From Agarilytica rhodophyticola (lineage in GTDB: Bacteria > Pseudomonadota > Gammaproteobacteria > Pseudomonadales > Cellvibrionaceae): a stretch of 64,000 nt of DNA. The stretch's first letter is position 1. Each line of letters opens with the position of its first letter. The stretch is taken from positions 2,503,001-2,567,000 of the forward strand of contig NZ_CP020038.1 in NCBI RefSeq assembly GCF_002157225.2. The letters run 5' to 3'. Below the pieces are notes generated by a model. That model had not been told where the DNA came from, made no database searches, and worked only from the letters and a program-made list of their open reading frames with translations. A program made the translations under genes and the position numbers. Of the stretch, positions 17,184-27,431 are shown in pieces.

Positions 17184-19094
17184 GTGGCTAAGCAAACAGT
17201 CCCTGTACCCGATATTGGCGGGGCGGAAAATGTAGATGTAATCGAGATTTCGGTCGCACCTGGAGATGTGATAGCGGTTGATGATCCTCTAATTACTTTG
17301 GAATCGGATAAAGCATCGATGGATATTCCGTCGCCGGTTGCAGGTAAAGTGATCAATGTTCTTGTTAAAGAAGGTGATCAGGTATCAGAAGGCTCAGCGG
17401 TGTTAGAAATTGAAGTAGGTGGTGCTGAAGATGCGGCTCCTGCAACTCAAGCCGCGCCTGTCGAAAGTGCTCCGGCGGCAGCTTCTAGCGCCACTGAGCA
17501 AACACCTGTAGCAGTGCCTGATATAGGCGGTGCCGAAGGTGTGGACGTGATCGAAATATGTGTTGCCATTGGCGATACCGTTGCCGAGGGCGATTCTATT
17601 ATCGTACTTGAGAGTGATAAAGCTTCCATGGAAGTGCCTGCTCCAACGGGCGGTAAAGTGGTAAGTATTGCATTGAAAGAAGGAATGAAAGTTTCTGAAG
17701 GCGATGCAGTATTGGTATTGGAAACTCAAGGTGGTGGCACTGTAGCGCCAGCACCTGCGGCGGATAGTGCTCCTGCACCTGTTGCCGCTGCGCCCTCAGG
17801 TGCATCAGCTTCTATGGATGTTAGTGTGCCTGATATTGGTGGTGCAGAGGACGTGGATGTGATCGAAGTCTGCGTTGCTGTTGGCGATGAAGTGAGTGAA
17901 GGCGATTCCATTATTGTTTTAGAGAGTGATAAAGCCTCAATGGAAGTACCCGCACCTGCCTCTGGTAAGGTGACTAAGCTTGCTATTAAAGAGGGCGATA
18001 AAGCATCCGAAGGCACGGCCGTGTTAACCCTGGAAGTTGCCGGTGCTGCACCGGTTGTCCAAGAGCAAGCTGCACCCGCTGAACCAGAGCCTGTCTCAGC
18101 GCCAGCACCAGCTAAAAAACCGGCAAAACCCCAGACGACTAATCAGTTGCTGCCACAAGATATTGAAAGCTCAGGCAGCTCAGTTTATGCCGGTCCGGCA
18201 GTGCGTAAGCTTGCCCGCCAGCTGGGGGTAAACTTGGGAGAAGTACAAGCGACGGGAGCGCGAGGTCGTATCTCCAAGGATGATGTTAAAGCTTTCGTTA
18301 AAGGTGTCATGACTAGAAAACCGGCTGCTAGTGCAGGCGCAAGCCTAACCAGCGGCACAGGCATTCCTGCTATTCCAGAAATAGATTTTGCCAAATTTGG
18401 TGAAGTTGAAACCGTTAAAATGAGTAAAATTCATAAGGTTACAGCCGCTAATATGCTGCGTAGCTGGTTGAATGTGCCTCATGTAACGCAGTTTGACGAT
18501 GCCGATATCACCGATATGGAAGCTTTCCGCAAAGGCATGAAAGCTGAGGCAGAAAAGGCAGGAGTGAAGTTAACACCTTTACCTTTCTTGTTAAAAGCAT
18601 GTGCTGCTGCTCTGAAGCACGAAGAGAGTTTTAACGTTTCATTGCACGCTGACGGTGAGCATATTGTTAAGAAGAAATATGTTCATATCGGTATCGCTGT
18701 GGCGACGCCAAATGGCTTGATGGTTCCCGTGGTCAAAGATGTGGATAAAAAAGGTCTATTCCAATTGGCGGAAGAATCCAACGCGCTGGCTAAGAAAGCA
18801 CGTGATGGCAAACTGATGCCAAATGAAATGCAAGGCGGCTGCTTTACTATTTCTAGCTTGGGTGCAATAGGTGGAACAGGTTTTACCCCTATCGTTAATG
18901 CACCGGAAGTGGCTATTCTTGGAGTTTCTAAAGCTTCGATGCAGCCTGTATGGAATGGTAAGGACTTTACTCCCCGCCAAATGCTACCTCTATCTTTGTC
19001 TTATGACCACCGTGCGATTAACGGCGCAGATGCTGGGCGTTTCTTTACTTATCTAGTGTCCTTACTCTCAGACATTCGTCGCTTGTCATTGTAA
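17184..19094 (+). CDS. aceF: Dihydrolipoamide acetyltransferase (E2) with three lipoyl domains
   Basis: A 636-aa E2 core of the pyruvate dehydrogenase complex. Three lipoyl domains carry the target lysines in ESDKAS at K43, K146 and K250, separated by Ala/Pro-rich flexible linkers. A peripheral-subunit-binding domain (about residues 332-372, AGPAVRKLARQLGV...GARGRISKDDV) recruits E1/E3. The C-terminal catalytic acyltransferase domain ends in SYDHRAING with catalytic H609. The start is GTG at 17184 with a GGAG site 9 nt upstream. Three lipoyl domains is the E. coli-type arrangement. The three repeats are similar at the DNA level, so recombination could change their number. Confidence 0.97.
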   Translation: MAKQTVPVPDIGGAENVDVIEISVAPGDVIAVDDPLITLESDKASMDIPSPVAGKVINVLVKEGDQVSEGSAVLEIEVGGAEDAAPATQAAPVESAPAAASSATEQTPVAVPDIGGAEGVDVIEICVAIGDTVAEGDSIIVLESDKASMEVPAPTGGKVVSIALKEGMKVSEGDAVLVLETQGGGTVAPAPAADSAPAPVAAAPSGASASMDVSVPDIGGAEDVDVIEVCVAVGDEVSEGDSIIVLESDKASMEVPAPASGKVTKLAIKEGDKASEGTAVLTLEVAGAAPVVQEQAAPAEPEPVSAPAPAKKPAKPQTTNQLLPQDIESSGSSVYAGPAVRKLARQLGVNLGEVQATGARGRISKDDVKAFVKGVMTRKPAASAGASLTSGTGIPAIPEIDFAKFGEVETVKMSKIHKVTAANMLRSWLNVPHVTQFDDADITDMEAFRKGMKAEAEKAGVKLTPLPFLLKACAAALKHEESFNVSLHADGEHIVKKKYVHIGIAVATPNGLMVPVVKDVDKKGLFQLAEESNALAKKARDGKLMPNEMQGGCFTISSLGAIGGTGFTPIVNAPEVAILGVSKASMQPVWNGKDFTPRQMLPLSLSYDHRAINGADAGRFFTYLVSLLSDIRRLSL

Positions 19095-19123
19095 GCTTTT
19101 CTTTTGAGCACCATTTTGCGGAT

Positions 19124-19149
19124 AAAAAAAGCCCAACATATGTTGGGCT
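19124..19149 (-). terminator. Rho-independent terminator for the OmpA-like gene
   Basis: A perfect 20-bp palindrome (19130-19149, arms AGCCCAACAT/ATGTTGGGCT) is followed on the minus strand by seven T residues (19124-19130 read in reverse). It lies about 110 bp past the stop of the minus-strand OmpA-like gene and 35 bp after aceF, so it may also slow plus-strand transcripts. Confidence 0.75.
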
Positions 19150-19260
19150 AACTCTCAGGATGGTGTACTTACTGGCCGAAATTCCGTCTTGTAATGTCCC
19201 TCTTTCAACGTCCTTGTCTCACATTCCTGTGGGTGTCGCTTTCCTGAGTCCTTGTATTCG

Positions 19261-19935
19261 TTAGTTAGCCGCCGCAAACTGCTCTTGATCTTTGTTATAC
19301 ACTTCGATTTTCACTCGTCTTTGAAAGGCGTGTTGATCTAGGTTAGGCATGGCCGAAATGGCAAATTGAGAGCCGTGTGAGTGAACTTCTATACGATCTT
19401 CTGCAATGCCTTCATCAGTTAGGGCAGTGGCTACAGCTTTGGCCCGTTCGGCGGATAAAACATTGTTGTACTCATCTGTGCCTCTGGGGTCTGCATGGCC
19501 ATCTAGACGCACGTGTAATTCGGGGTTTTCTTTCAGATAACCCACCAAAGAAGAAATACGTTGGCTATCTTGGAATGAGATTTCATCACCGCCCGTAGGA
19601 AACATCACTTGAAATTCTAATTTCTTAGCGACTCGGCTCTCAAGGCTGGCAACTTCGTGCTGTTGTCGATCTATTTTCTGTTCTAGTTGTTTGATATTGT
19701 GATTTGCTGCTTCCATCTGTATATCCGCCGTTTTACTTTTTTCTGCTAGATAAGCTCCGCCAAGTGCTCCGAGAACAAGTCCTACTGGCCCCCCAGCAAT
19801 GCCACCGACAACTGCTGCTGTTGAGAATGTTGCTGCTCTTTCAACATCTTTAACTGTTTTTGATGCGGCTTGTGCAGCGGGAACGGTAAGCGCTGATGTT
19901 AGGGCTAGTGCTGAGATAAAAGTCATTGTTTTCAT
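19261..19935 (-). CDS. OmpA-like envelope protein with glycine-rich segment and coiled coil
   Basis: A 224-aa protein: signal peptide (residues 1-23, ending AQA), a glycine-zipper-like hydrophobic segment (about 40-64, GGIAGGPVGLVLGALGGAYLAE), a coiled coil (about 70-105) and a C-terminal OmpA/MotB peptidoglycan-binding domain (about 110-215) with LDGHADPRGTDEYN and LSAERAKAV. It probably links the envelope to peptidoglycan. This layout resembles PdsO, the OmpA-like protein of proteobacterial dedicated sortase systems, but no sortase, histidine kinase or response regulator of that system is adjacent, so I do not assign the name. The ribosome-binding site is an AGAGAGA-type stretch before the ATG. 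Confidence 0.85.
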   Translation of the reverse strand: MKTMTFISALALTSALTVPAAQAASKTVKDVERAATFSTAAVVGGIAGGPVGLVLGALGGAYLAEKSKTADIQMEAANHNIKQLEQKIDRQQHEVASLESRVAKKLEFQVMFPTGGDEISFQDSQRISSLVGYLKENPELHVRLDGHADPRGTDEYNNVLSAERAKAVATALTDEGIAEDRIEVHSHGSQFAISAMPNLDQHAFQRRVKIEVYNKDQEQFAAAN

Positions 19936-20354
19936 GGTTGTCTCTCTTAATTGTTAATTTGTTTGATATCGCTGTGTTGCTGCTATGGTGTGTATTAAAC
20001 AGGAGGATTAAGACCTTCCAATGGACGTAAAAGGGCAGGCCAGTGACGGAATATGGCAAAATGTGGAAGCCTTATCTCGGTGTATAAAAAGTGGCTGTAA
20101 ATTAGATCTTCATGTTGAAAAATGTTTAAGCTGCTCTTATTCGATCTCTTAACGCTTACCTTGAGCCACGTTGTTTGCGCTGTCGGCAAAATATACAGAT
20201 GGGCGCCTATAATTTTTTCATGTCGCTTTTATTTTCTATTCTGCCTTGATTTATATGAAGTTTTTCTTTTTGGCATGCCATATGCATTTGTAAGTCTTAG
20301 TAAATGTTTTTATAACGTTAAAAGATTAAACGAGTGTTTTTTAGGTAGATATCG
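19936..20354. other. Divergent intergenic region between OmpA-like and VPLPA-CTERM genes
   Basis: About 420 bp with only short shadow frames. It contains the sigma-54-like site at 20271-20286. No RNA gene was recognised. Confidence 0.5.
20271..20286 (+). promoter_or_regulatory. Candidate sigma-54 promoter for the VPLPA-CTERM gene
   Basis: TGGCATGCCATATGCA contains GG (20272-20273) and GC (20284-20285) separated by exactly ten bases, the sigma-54 -24/-12 invariant spacing. The -24 element TGGCAT is one base off TGGCAC; the -12 element ATGC is one base off TTGC. It lies about 70 bp before the ATG. TGGCATGCCA is also a palindrome, so coincidence is possible. Confidence 0.4.
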
Positions 20355-21020
20355 ATGGCATATAAAGGTTGGTTGGCAGTTTTTGCTATGCTTTTTGTTG
20401 TACAGACGCAGGCTGTCACTGTTGACTTTGACTTAATTGATCCTATCTCCGCCGATCGGGCGCGAGGTGATTATGCGCGTGCCTTTAACTATGAAGTGGA
20501 TGGTATCAACCTTAGTATCTCTGGCTTATCTTCTGGTGGTGACCGCTTTGCTCCCTTTTCGAGTTTTTCCCGCGCAAGAGTAGGGTTGTGGAATGGCTTG
20601 GTTGGGATTGAAAGGCGAGGTCTTTCTCACACCATCGATAACTTTGGTTTCGATTATGATTTCCTGGTACTAGATTTCGATACGGAAGTTAGTCTCGAAT
20701 CCATTGACTTAGGATATATCGCCGCTGATAGTGACGTGTCTATCGGTGGTATTAGTAATGGTAGTTTCGTTTTTGGCGATAGTATTTTTGATGCTTCTTT
20801 AGGCACTAATCACGTAGATAGCGCCGGTGTAGTTGCTAGCCGTTGGTTAGTAGGAGCATTTCATCCATTGTTTGGGGCTGCGCAAGATTCCTACGGCGAT
20901 AGTTTTAAAATTAGCCAGCTTTCTGTCAATGTGAATCCAGTGCCTTTACCTGCCGCTTTTTGGTTTTTTGCCACAGGTCTTATTGCTTTCCTTGGTCTGC
21001 GTCGCAGAGCGAAGATATAA
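20355..21020 (+). CDS. VPLPA-CTERM (exosortase-type) surface protein
   Basis: A 221-aa secreted protein. Residues 1-20 are a signal peptide (MAYKGWLAVFAMLFVVQTQA), the middle is an acidic, Gly/Ser/Asp-rich beta-type domain with no family I recognise, and the C-terminus has the tripartite sorting signal: VPLPAAFWFFATG, a hydrophobic helix and the basic tail RRRAKI. Such VPLPA/PEP-CTERM tails are processed by exosortases and the proteins often reach the exopolysaccharide matrix. No exosortase is in the window. An AGG ribosome-binding motif lies before the ATG. It is monocistronic, ending in a strong terminator. Confidence 0.85.
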   Translation: MAYKGWLAVFAMLFVVQTQAVTVDFDLIDPISADRARGDYARAFNYEVDGINLSISGLSSGGDRFAPFSSFSRARVGLWNGLVGIERRGLSHTIDNFGFDYDFLVLDFDTEVSLESIDLGYIAADSDVSIGGISNGSFVFGDSIFDASLGTNHVDSAGVVASRWLVGAFHPLFGAAQDSYGDSFKISQLSVNVNPVPLPAAFWFFATGLIAFLGLRRRAKI

Positions 21021-21049
21021 AGTTTTTTTGGAGTGTTTGGAGTCCTTTA

Positions 21050-21074
21050 AGCGGTCTACGGGTCGCTTTTTTTT
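21050..21074 (+). terminator. Rho-independent terminator with a UACG tetraloop
   Basis: Stem AGCGGTC/GGTCGCT (21050-21056, 21061-21067; two G-T wobbles) closes the tetraloop TACG through a C-G pair, a stable UNCG-type loop, and runs into eight T. It is 30 bp past the VPLPA-CTERM stop. Confidence 0.85.
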
Positions 21075-21188
21075 CGCCCAAATAATCTTACCCTTTAGCA
21101 ATACCGTACACACGTTTCGGCGATAGCTCTTGATTCGTCAATATAAAAATGGCTCAATGCGGGTTTTTAGTAAATTGAGTAGGGTATT

Positions 21189-22784
21189 TTGGCAACGCAA
21201 ACGGATGCATCCAGTTCTCAACCGAGTAAAAAAAGTCTTTTAAAATCCAGTGCTGTCGTATCGTTTATGACCATGCTTTCCCGTGTTCTCGGGTTAGTTA
21301 GAGATATAGTTTTTGCGCGTTTTATCGGAGCAGAAGCCAATGCCGATGCCTTTTTTGTAGCTTTTAAAATCCCCAATTTCTTTCGTCGTCTATTTGCCGA
21401 GGGTGCATTTGCCCAAGCGTTTGTTCCCGTATTGTCTGAGTACCGTACTCAAGGGAGTTACGCGGCTGTCCGCCACTTTATCGACCGTATCTGCGGTTGT
21501 CTTGGTATTTCCTTAATTGTTTTAACAAGCTTTGTTGTTATTGCTTCTCCTGCTGTGGCAGCAATTTTTGGGATTGGCTTTTTGCTTAATTATCCCGAAA
21601 AGTTTTGGCTAACATCAGAGCTCTTGCGTATTACCTTTCCCTATTTAATGCTGATATCGTTAACAGGCTTAGCGGGTGCTATTTTAAATAGCTACGATAA
21701 GTTTGCTGTGCCTGCAATTACGCCAGTGTTTTTAAATATTGTGCTTATCATGGCCGCGGCTGTGGTTTCCCCCTGGTTTGAACAACCTGTTTTTGCGCTA
21801 GCATGGGGAGTGCTGATTGCGGGTATTATCCAACTGCTTTTCCAAGTACCTTTTTTAATGAAATTGGGGCTGTTACCTCATCCAACAGTAGATTGGTCCG
21901 ATGAATCTGTGCGTAAAGTACTTAAACTGATGGCACCTGCGATGTTCGGTGTCTCTGTCAGCCAAATTAACTTATTATTCGATACTGTTTTGGCCTCTTT
22001 TTTACCCACAGGTAGTGTTTCTTGGCTGTATTTTTCTGACCGTTTAGTTGAGTTACCGTTAGGTGTCTTCGGTGTCGGCATTGCCACGGTGATATTGCCA
22101 AATTTATCTCGTCAGCATGCCAGTGGTGGTAGCAAATTTAGCGACACTATAGATTGGGGAATTAAATTGATACTGCTGATAGCAGTGCCGGCTTCTATTG
22201 CCCTGATAATACTCGCTAAACCCATTCTTTTTACGCTGTTTCAGTATGAAAAAACGTCAGTTAGAGCGATTAATATGGCCAGTCTGAGTTTGCAAGCTTA
22301 CGCTTTGGGGTTAACTGCATTTATGTTGATCAAGGTGTTAGCCAGCGGTTTCTTCTCTCGCCAAGATATGACTTCACCTGTGCGTATTGGTATTATTGCA
22401 ATGCTGGCAAATATGGGATTTAACTTGGTTTTTGTCTTGCCTTTGCATTTTATCTGGCAGATTGGCCATGTGGGTTTAGCCCTGGCAACAGCAGCTTCCG
22501 CTTATCTGAATGCAGGGCTATTGTTTCTCAAGCTTAAACGCGACCAAATATACATCAAGCCCCACGGTTGGTCATTATTTCTTCTGCGCTTGTTACTTAG
22601 TAGTGCTCTGATGGCATCGATGCTGTTGCTTGTGCAACAGATGTTACCAAGCTTTGAGTCGCTTACATGGTGGCAAAGGGTGACAAACTTATCCATTTAC
22701 GTGGTTTGTGGTGTGTTTACTTACTTTGTTGTCTTATTTTTGAGTGGCTTACGCCTACATCATCTTAAACTTCACCTTGACTAG
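21189..22784 (+). CDS. murJ: Lipid II flippase MurJ
   Basis: A 531-aa polytopic inner-membrane protein of the MATE-like MOP superfamily that moves lipid II to the periplasmic face for peptidoglycan synthesis. The conserved opening LLKSSAVVSFMTMLSRVLGLVRD and the NFFRRLFAEGAFAQAFVP segment are diagnostic; about 14 hydrophobic helices follow. The start is probably TTG at 21189, preceded by a GTAGGG-type site. That adds a 16-residue polar N-terminus compared with E. coli; a later start would cut into the first conserved helix. It opens the housekeeping run murJ-ribF-ileS-lspA-FKBP-ispH, as in Pseudomonas. Confidence 0.96.
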   Translation: MATQTDASSSQPSKKSLLKSSAVVSFMTMLSRVLGLVRDIVFARFIGAEANADAFFVAFKIPNFFRRLFAEGAFAQAFVPVLSEYRTQGSYAAVRHFIDRICGCLGISLIVLTSFVVIASPAVAAIFGIGFLLNYPEKFWLTSELLRITFPYLMLISLTGLAGAILNSYDKFAVPAITPVFLNIVLIMAAAVVSPWFEQPVFALAWGVLIAGIIQLLFQVPFLMKLGLLPHPTVDWSDESVRKVLKLMAPAMFGVSVSQINLLFDTVLASFLPTGSVSWLYFSDRLVELPLGVFGVGIATVILPNLSRQHASGGSKFSDTIDWGIKLILLIAVPASIALIILAKPILFTLFQYEKTSVRAINMASLSLQAYALGLTAFMLIKVLASGFFSRQDMTSPVRIGIIAMLANMGFNLVFVLPLHFIWQIGHVGLALATAASAYLNAGLLFLKLKRDQIYIKPHGWSLFLLRLLLSSALMASMLLLVQQMLPSFESLTWWQRVTNLSIYVVCGVFTYFVVLFLSGLRLHHLKLHLD

Positions 22785-22936
22785 ATGATCCTGAGCGATG
22801 GCTACTGTATACTCCTGCCTTCGTTAATTTGGGCTTATTTTGTTTTTGGGTCTGTTGACACTCATTAAATTACACTCCAGCAGGTGGAATTCTATCAGTG
22901 TCAACATATTCTAAGTGACAGGCCCCAGTGGATATC

Positions 22937-23920
22937 ATGAGGCAGCAAGAGTTTATAAAAGGTCTACATAACCTTAAAGCGAGACATCAAGGTTGTGTGG
23001 CAACTATCGGTTCGTTTGATGGCGTACATCGCGGTCATCAGGCTGTTTTGCAGCAGGTGAAAGATAAAGCCAAAGAGCTATCCCTACCTTCATTAGTAAT
23101 GGTGTTCGAACCACTACCTTATGAATATTTTTCGAAAGAAAGTGCCCCAGCGCGCCTTATGCGTTTACGAGAAAAAGTACTGGCGCTTTTTAACAACGAC
23201 ATCGACCGTGTGTTATGTTTGAAGTTTAACGAAGCCCTGCGTTCACTTACTGCACAAGAGTATGTTGAGAAAGTCCTGGTGGACGGTATCGGTGTTAGGC
23301 ACTTAGTCATTGGTGATGATTTTCGTTTCGGCTGTGATCGATCTGGCGATTTTGAGATGTTGATCAAATCCGGGCGAAGTCATGGGTTTTCTGTCTGTGA
23401 TACAAATACCCAGCTTGAACGTAACGAACGTATCAGCAGTACCCGAATTAGAAAGCTACTAGCGGATAACCAGCTTGATAAAGCCGGCGACTTATTGGGT
23501 AGATCCTATTGTATTTCTGGACGGGTTATTTACGGTAAGCAGCTGGGACGAACCCTCGGCTTTCCCACCCTCAATATAGGACTAGGGCGTCACCGATCAC
23601 CGGTGCAGGGGGTTTATGCTGTGAGGGTTCAGCGGGGTGTTAATAGTGGGCTTGTTGCAGCAAACTCGATCGCTGAAAATACTCCAAAGCTTTGGCATGG
23701 TGTCGCTAACGTGGGGGTGCGGCCTACGGTTGATGGTGTGTCTAAGCCTTTGCTTGAAGTGCATTTGCTTGACAGTAATATCGACCTCTACGGTGAATTT
23801 TTAACAGTGGAGTTCCAGCACAAAATTCGTGAAGAACAACGCTTTTCAGGGATTGAACATTTAAAGTCGCAGATACAAAAAGATGTCTATTCTGCGCGGG
23901 AATACTTTGAAGCCAACTAG
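22937..23920 (+). CDS. ribF: Bifunctional riboflavin kinase/FAD synthetase
   Basis: A 327-aa enzyme from ATG 22937; a GTG at 22928 would add three residues and has the better-spaced AGG site. The N-terminal FMN adenylyltransferase domain has ATIGSFDGVHRGHQA and the ISSTRIR segment. The C-terminal flavokinase domain has GRTLGFPTLNI, GVYAVRV and a VGVRPTV loop. It converts riboflavin to FMN and then FAD in the cytosol. Length is typical. There is an extra polar stretch around residues 235-250 (NSIAENTPKL) inside the kinase domain compared with the E. coli protein as I remember it. Confidence 0.96.
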   Translation: MRQQEFIKGLHNLKARHQGCVATIGSFDGVHRGHQAVLQQVKDKAKELSLPSLVMVFEPLPYEYFSKESAPARLMRLREKVLALFNNDIDRVLCLKFNEALRSLTAQEYVEKVLVDGIGVRHLVIGDDFRFGCDRSGDFEMLIKSGRSHGFSVCDTNTQLERNERISSTRIRKLLADNQLDKAGDLLGRSYCISGRVIYGKQLGRTLGFPTLNIGLGRHRSPVQGVYAVRVQRGVNSGLVAANSIAENTPKLWHGVANVGVRPTVDGVSKPLLEVHLLDSNIDLYGEFLTVEFQHKIREEQRFSGIEHLKSQIQKDVYSAREYFEAN

Positions 23921-24039
23921 ATCTCTGTGGTACTGGCGATAAGCAAGGATGAGCACGGGATGCATGTTTCTTAAGGCTTAAGCTAGGCTTTAAAATGTAT
24001 AAATACTCATATTAATTTTTGGGATGTATTGAAATACTT

Positions 24040-26841
24040 ATGACCGATTACAAGTCGACTCTTAATCTACCTTCTACCAAATTTGCAATGAAAGCAAATC
24101 TTGCTCAGCGTGAGCCACAAATGCTCAAACGTTGGTATGAGCAAGATATTTATGGGCAAATACGCAAAGCCCGAGAAGGTGCAGATAAATTTATTCTCCA
24201 TGATGGCCCTCCCTACGCCAATGGAGAAATTCATATCGGTCATGCAGTTAATAAAATTCTTAAAGATATTATTATCAAGTCAAAAACATTAAGTGGTTAT
24301 GATGCCCCTTATGTGCCTGGCTGGGACTGCCACGGTCTGCCTATTGAAAATCAGGTGGAAAAGAAGATTGGTAAAGCGGGTGTTAAAGTTGAGTTCGCGC
24401 AGTTTAGAAAAAAATGCCGTGAATATGCGGCGAAACAAGTGGCTGGGCAAAAACAAGGCTTTATTCGCTTGGGTGTCTTCGGCGATTGGGACAACCCTTA
24501 CCTTACAATGGACTTTAAAACTGAGGCAGATATTGTTCGGGCTCTAGGGCGCATTGTTGACAACGGCCATTTGGTAAAAGGCTATAAACCTGTTTACTGG
24601 AGTGTTGCGGGTCGCTCTGCTTTAGCTGAAGCTGAAGTCGAGTACCAGGATAAAACTTCTTACTCTATCGATGTTAAGTTTCCAGTTGTTGATGAAGCGG
24701 AATTAGTAGAACGTATTGGCGAATGCGGTGGTTCAGGACAAATCTCGGTAGTTATCTGGACAACAACACCTTGGACTTTACCAGTTAATCAGGCAGTAAG
24801 TTTAAATGCCGAGCTTGAATATGTCGTGTTACAGCACGGTGACCAGCGTCTAATTGTGGCTGCAGCCCTGAAGGATTCCGTTGTGGCTCGCGCCGAACTG
24901 GGAGATGTTGAAGAACTTGCCCGCTTTAAAGGCGTGGATGCGGAAAATCTTCTATTGCAACACCCTTTTTACCATAAGAAAGTGCCAATCATTCTAGGCG
25001 ATCATGTCACCACTGATGCAGGTACTGGATGTGTGCATACAGCACCGGATCACGGTGTTGAAGACTTCAATGTTGGCAAAAAATATGGCATTGGAACGAT
25101 TAACTATATCGACGATGGTGGCTACTATCGCGAGACGGTGCCTTTGTTTGCTGGGGAACATGTCTACAAAGTTGATGAAAAAGTTGTTACAGCTTTGCAA
25201 GAGCATTCCATGTTGTTGCACCAGGAAAAGTTTGTACATAGCTACCCCCACTGTTGGCGAACCAAAACGCCGCTGATTTATCGTGCTACACCGCAGTGGT
25301 TTATCAGTATGAGCGCCAATAAATTATTGGAGAATGTTAACAAGTCAGTCGACAATGTTCAGTGGATTCCAGACTGGGGCGAAATGCGTATTAGATCTAT
25401 GCTCGAATCGAGCCCAGACTGGTGTGTTTCTCGTCAACGTACATGGGGTGTGCCCATTACTTTATTTGTGCATAAAGAAACTGAAGAGTTACATCCGAGA
25501 ACTTCTGAACTAATTGAAGCCGTAGCCAAATTAATTGAAAAAGATGGTATGGAAGCATGGTTTGAAGCCGATCCCAAAGATTTACTTGGTGATGAAGCTG
25601 AGCAATACAATAAGGTAAGCGATACCTTAGATGTATGGTTTGACTCTGGCGTTACGCATTTCTCAGTGATGCAGCAACGTGATAATTTGGCTTACCCTGC
25701 AGACTTATATCTTGAAGGTTCAGATCAGCATCGAGGCTGGTTCCAATCCTCATTAAAAACGGCAATGGCTATTAATAACAGCGCACCTTATCGCCAAGTA
25801 TTAACTCATGGCTTTGCTGTTGATGCCGATGGCAAAAAAATGTCGAAGTCTCTGGGTAATACGATTTCACCGCAAAAAGTGATGAACGATCTGGGCGGAG
25901 ATGTATTGCGCTTGTGGGTAGCTGCCACAGATTTCAGTGGTGATATGAGTGTTTCTGAGGAAATCTTAAAACGTACAGCAGACTCTTATCGTCGTATTCG
26001 TAACACTGCACGTTTCTTTTTATCTAACTTAAGCGGCTTTGATCCCAAGCAGCACCTTCTGCCTTATGAAGAACTCATTGCTTTGGATAAGTGGGCAATT
26101 GATTGTGCCGCGCGTTTCCAAGAGGACATTCTTGCCGGCTATGATAGCTATCAGTTACATACGATTTATCAGAAGCTCCATAACTTCTGTGTGGTAGATA
26201 TGGGAGGGTACTATCTAGATATTATTAAAGATCGCCAATACACCACGCAGGAAAATAGCCGAGCGAGGCGTTCTGCACAAACAGCGTTGTATCACATTGT
26301 CAATGCGTTTGTACGCTGGATTGCTCCTATATTATCTTTTACTGCCGATGAAATATGGCAAGAAATTCCTGGTGAAAAAGACGGGCCTGTATTCGCCGCT
26401 ACTTGGTGGCCTTTACAACGCTTATCTTCAGACAGTGAATTTTCTAGTGAGTATTGGTCGTTTATTGCGGAAGTAAAAACTGCTGTCAATAAGGTTATCG
26501 AAGAGAAACGTAATAGTGAAGGCTTGGGCAGCTCTTTAGCCGCTGAAGTTACCCTCTATTGCAGTGACGATGTCGCTACAAAGCTTGCTAGAATTGGTGA
26601 TGAACTACGTTTCGTACTGATCTGTTCATCTGTGGCGGTAAAACCTTTTGAGCAGGCTAATAATGCCGTGTCTGCAGAGGTAGAAGGCTTGCAGATCGCA
26701 GTGACAAAATCTGAGCATAAAAAGTGTGCCCGTTGTTGGCATTTCCGTGAAGATGTGGGCGCTGATGAAAATCACCCGGAAATCTGTACTCGTTGTGTTA
26801 TGAATATTGAAGGTGACGGTGAGCCGCGTGAATTCTGTTAG
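24040..26841 (+). CDS. ileS: Isoleucyl-tRNA synthetase
   Basis: A 933-aa class I synthetase. I chose the ATG at 24040 ([11 protein letters not shown]), which matches the conserved N-terminus; the frame is open from a TTG at 24019. The HIGH motif is at residues 65-68 after GPPYANG, KMSKS at 600-604, the CP1 editing domain lies between, with [13 protein letters not shown] and the [12 protein letters not shown] segment. The C-terminal zinc-binding module reads [12 protein letters not shown]...CTRC. It charges tRNA-Ile and edits valine. The 3' end overlaps the probable start of lspA, so the two are translationally coupled. Confidence 0.98.
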   Translation: MTDYKSTLNLPSTKFAMKANLAQREPQMLKRWYEQDIYGQIRKAREGADKFILHDGPPYANGEIHIGHAVNKILKDIIIKSKTLSGYDAPYVPGWDCHGLPIENQVEKKIGKAGVKVEFAQFRKKCREYAAKQVAGQKQGFIRLGVFGDWDNPYLTMDFKTEADIVRALGRIVDNGHLVKGYKPVYWSVAGRSALAEAEVEYQDKTSYSIDVKFPVVDEAELVERIGECGGSGQISVVIWTTTPWTLPVNQAVSLNAELEYVVLQHGDQRLIVAAALKDSVVARAELGDVEELARFKGVDAENLLLQHPFYHKKVPIILGDHVTTDAGTGCVHTAPDHGVEDFNVGKKYGIGTINYIDDGGYYRETVPLFAGEHVYKVDEKVVTALQEHSMLLHQEKFVHSYPHCWRTKTPLIYRATPQWFISMSANKLLENVNKSVDNVQWIPDWGEMRIRSMLESSPDWCVSRQRTWGVPITLFVHKETEELHPRTSELIEAVAKLIEKDGMEAWFEADPKDLLGDEAEQYNKVSDTLDVWFDSGVTHFSVMQQRDNLAYPADLYLEGSDQHRGWFQSSLKTAMAINNSAPYRQVLTHGFAVDADGKKMSKSLGNTISPQKVMNDLGGDVLRLWVAATDFSGDMSVSEEILKRTADSYRRIRNTARFFLSNLSGFDPKQHLLPYEELIALDKWAIDCAARFQEDILAGYDSYQLHTIYQKLHNFCVVDMGGYYLDIIKDRQYTTQENSRARRSAQTALYHIVNAFVRWIAPILSFTADEIWQEIPGEKDGPVFAATWWPLQRLSSDSEFSSEYWSFIAEVKTAVNKVIEEKRNSEGLGSSLAAEVTLYCSDDVATKLARIGDELRFVLICSSVAVKPFEQANNAVSAEVEGLQIAVTKSEHKKCARCWHFREDVGADENHPEICTRCVMNIEGDGEPREFC

Positions 26842-27355
26842 TAGTACACATAGGTTAAGCGAAGTTTTACCGAGAATACCATGGAAGTGGTATGCGCTTT
26901 CGTTCGTGATAATAGTATTGGATTTAATATCAAAAAAAATAGTGAGCGATTCATTTGAATTGTATGAACGCTTAAATGTTTTGCCCTTTTTTGATATTAC
27001 TCTTCGTCACAATAGTGGCGCGGCCTTTAGTTTTCTAGCCGGGCAGGGCGGTTGGCAAATATGGTTTTTTAGTATTTTATCCTTTGCTGTGAGTGTCGTC
27101 TTAATCGTGTGGATATTCCGTGCGGCGCAAAAAAACATCTGGGAAGTTTTGGCTTTATCCTTAGTTCTTGGCGGTGCCGTTGGCAATTTATACGATCGAG
27201 TAACGCTTGGTTATGTTGTTGACTTCATTTTAGTGTATTACCAGGAATATCAGTTTCCAGCATTTAATGTAGCGGATTCAGCTATAAGTGTTGGTGCGGC
27301 AATACTTATCTTGGATACTTTGTTTAACAAAGAAAAAGAAGACAAAGACAACTAG
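26828..27355 (+). CDS. lspA: Lipoprotein signal peptidase (signal peptidase II)
   Basis: An aspartic inner-membrane peptidase of four transmembrane helices that cleaves lipidated prolipoproteins such as BamD in this window. Conserved segments: [26 protein letters not shown] (first catalytic Asp) and [11 protein letters not shown] (second catalytic Asp). The frame has several candidate non-ATG starts (TTG 26807, GTG 26813, 26819, 26828). GTG 26828 gives about 175 aa, near the family length, and lies behind a GGTGAG motif. All overlap the ileS end. Confidence 0.95.
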   Translation: MNSVSSTHRLSEVLPRIPWKWYALSFVIIVLDLISKKIVSDSFELYERLNVLPFFDITLRHNSGAAFSFLAGQGGWQIWFFSILSFAVSVVLIVWIFRAAQKNIWEVLALSLVLGGAVGNLYDRVTLGYVVDFILVYYQEYQFPAFNVADSAISVGAAILILDTLFNKEKEDKDN

Positions 27356-27431
27356 CCCCTGCAAATATCTAGTACCTGCAAATATATTGAGAAAGTGTTT
27401 TTGCCTAGCGAATTATTATAGGAGTGCGTAA

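Noticed and set aside
20122-20436. 104-codon frame upstream of and overlapping the VPLPA-CTERM gene
   Set aside because: Runs into the real gene in another frame, Phe/Leu/Cys-rich, no homology recognised.
21131-21142. TTGATTCGTCAA upstream of murJ as an FNR site
   Set aside because: The half-site spacing is two bases too short for FNR/ANR.
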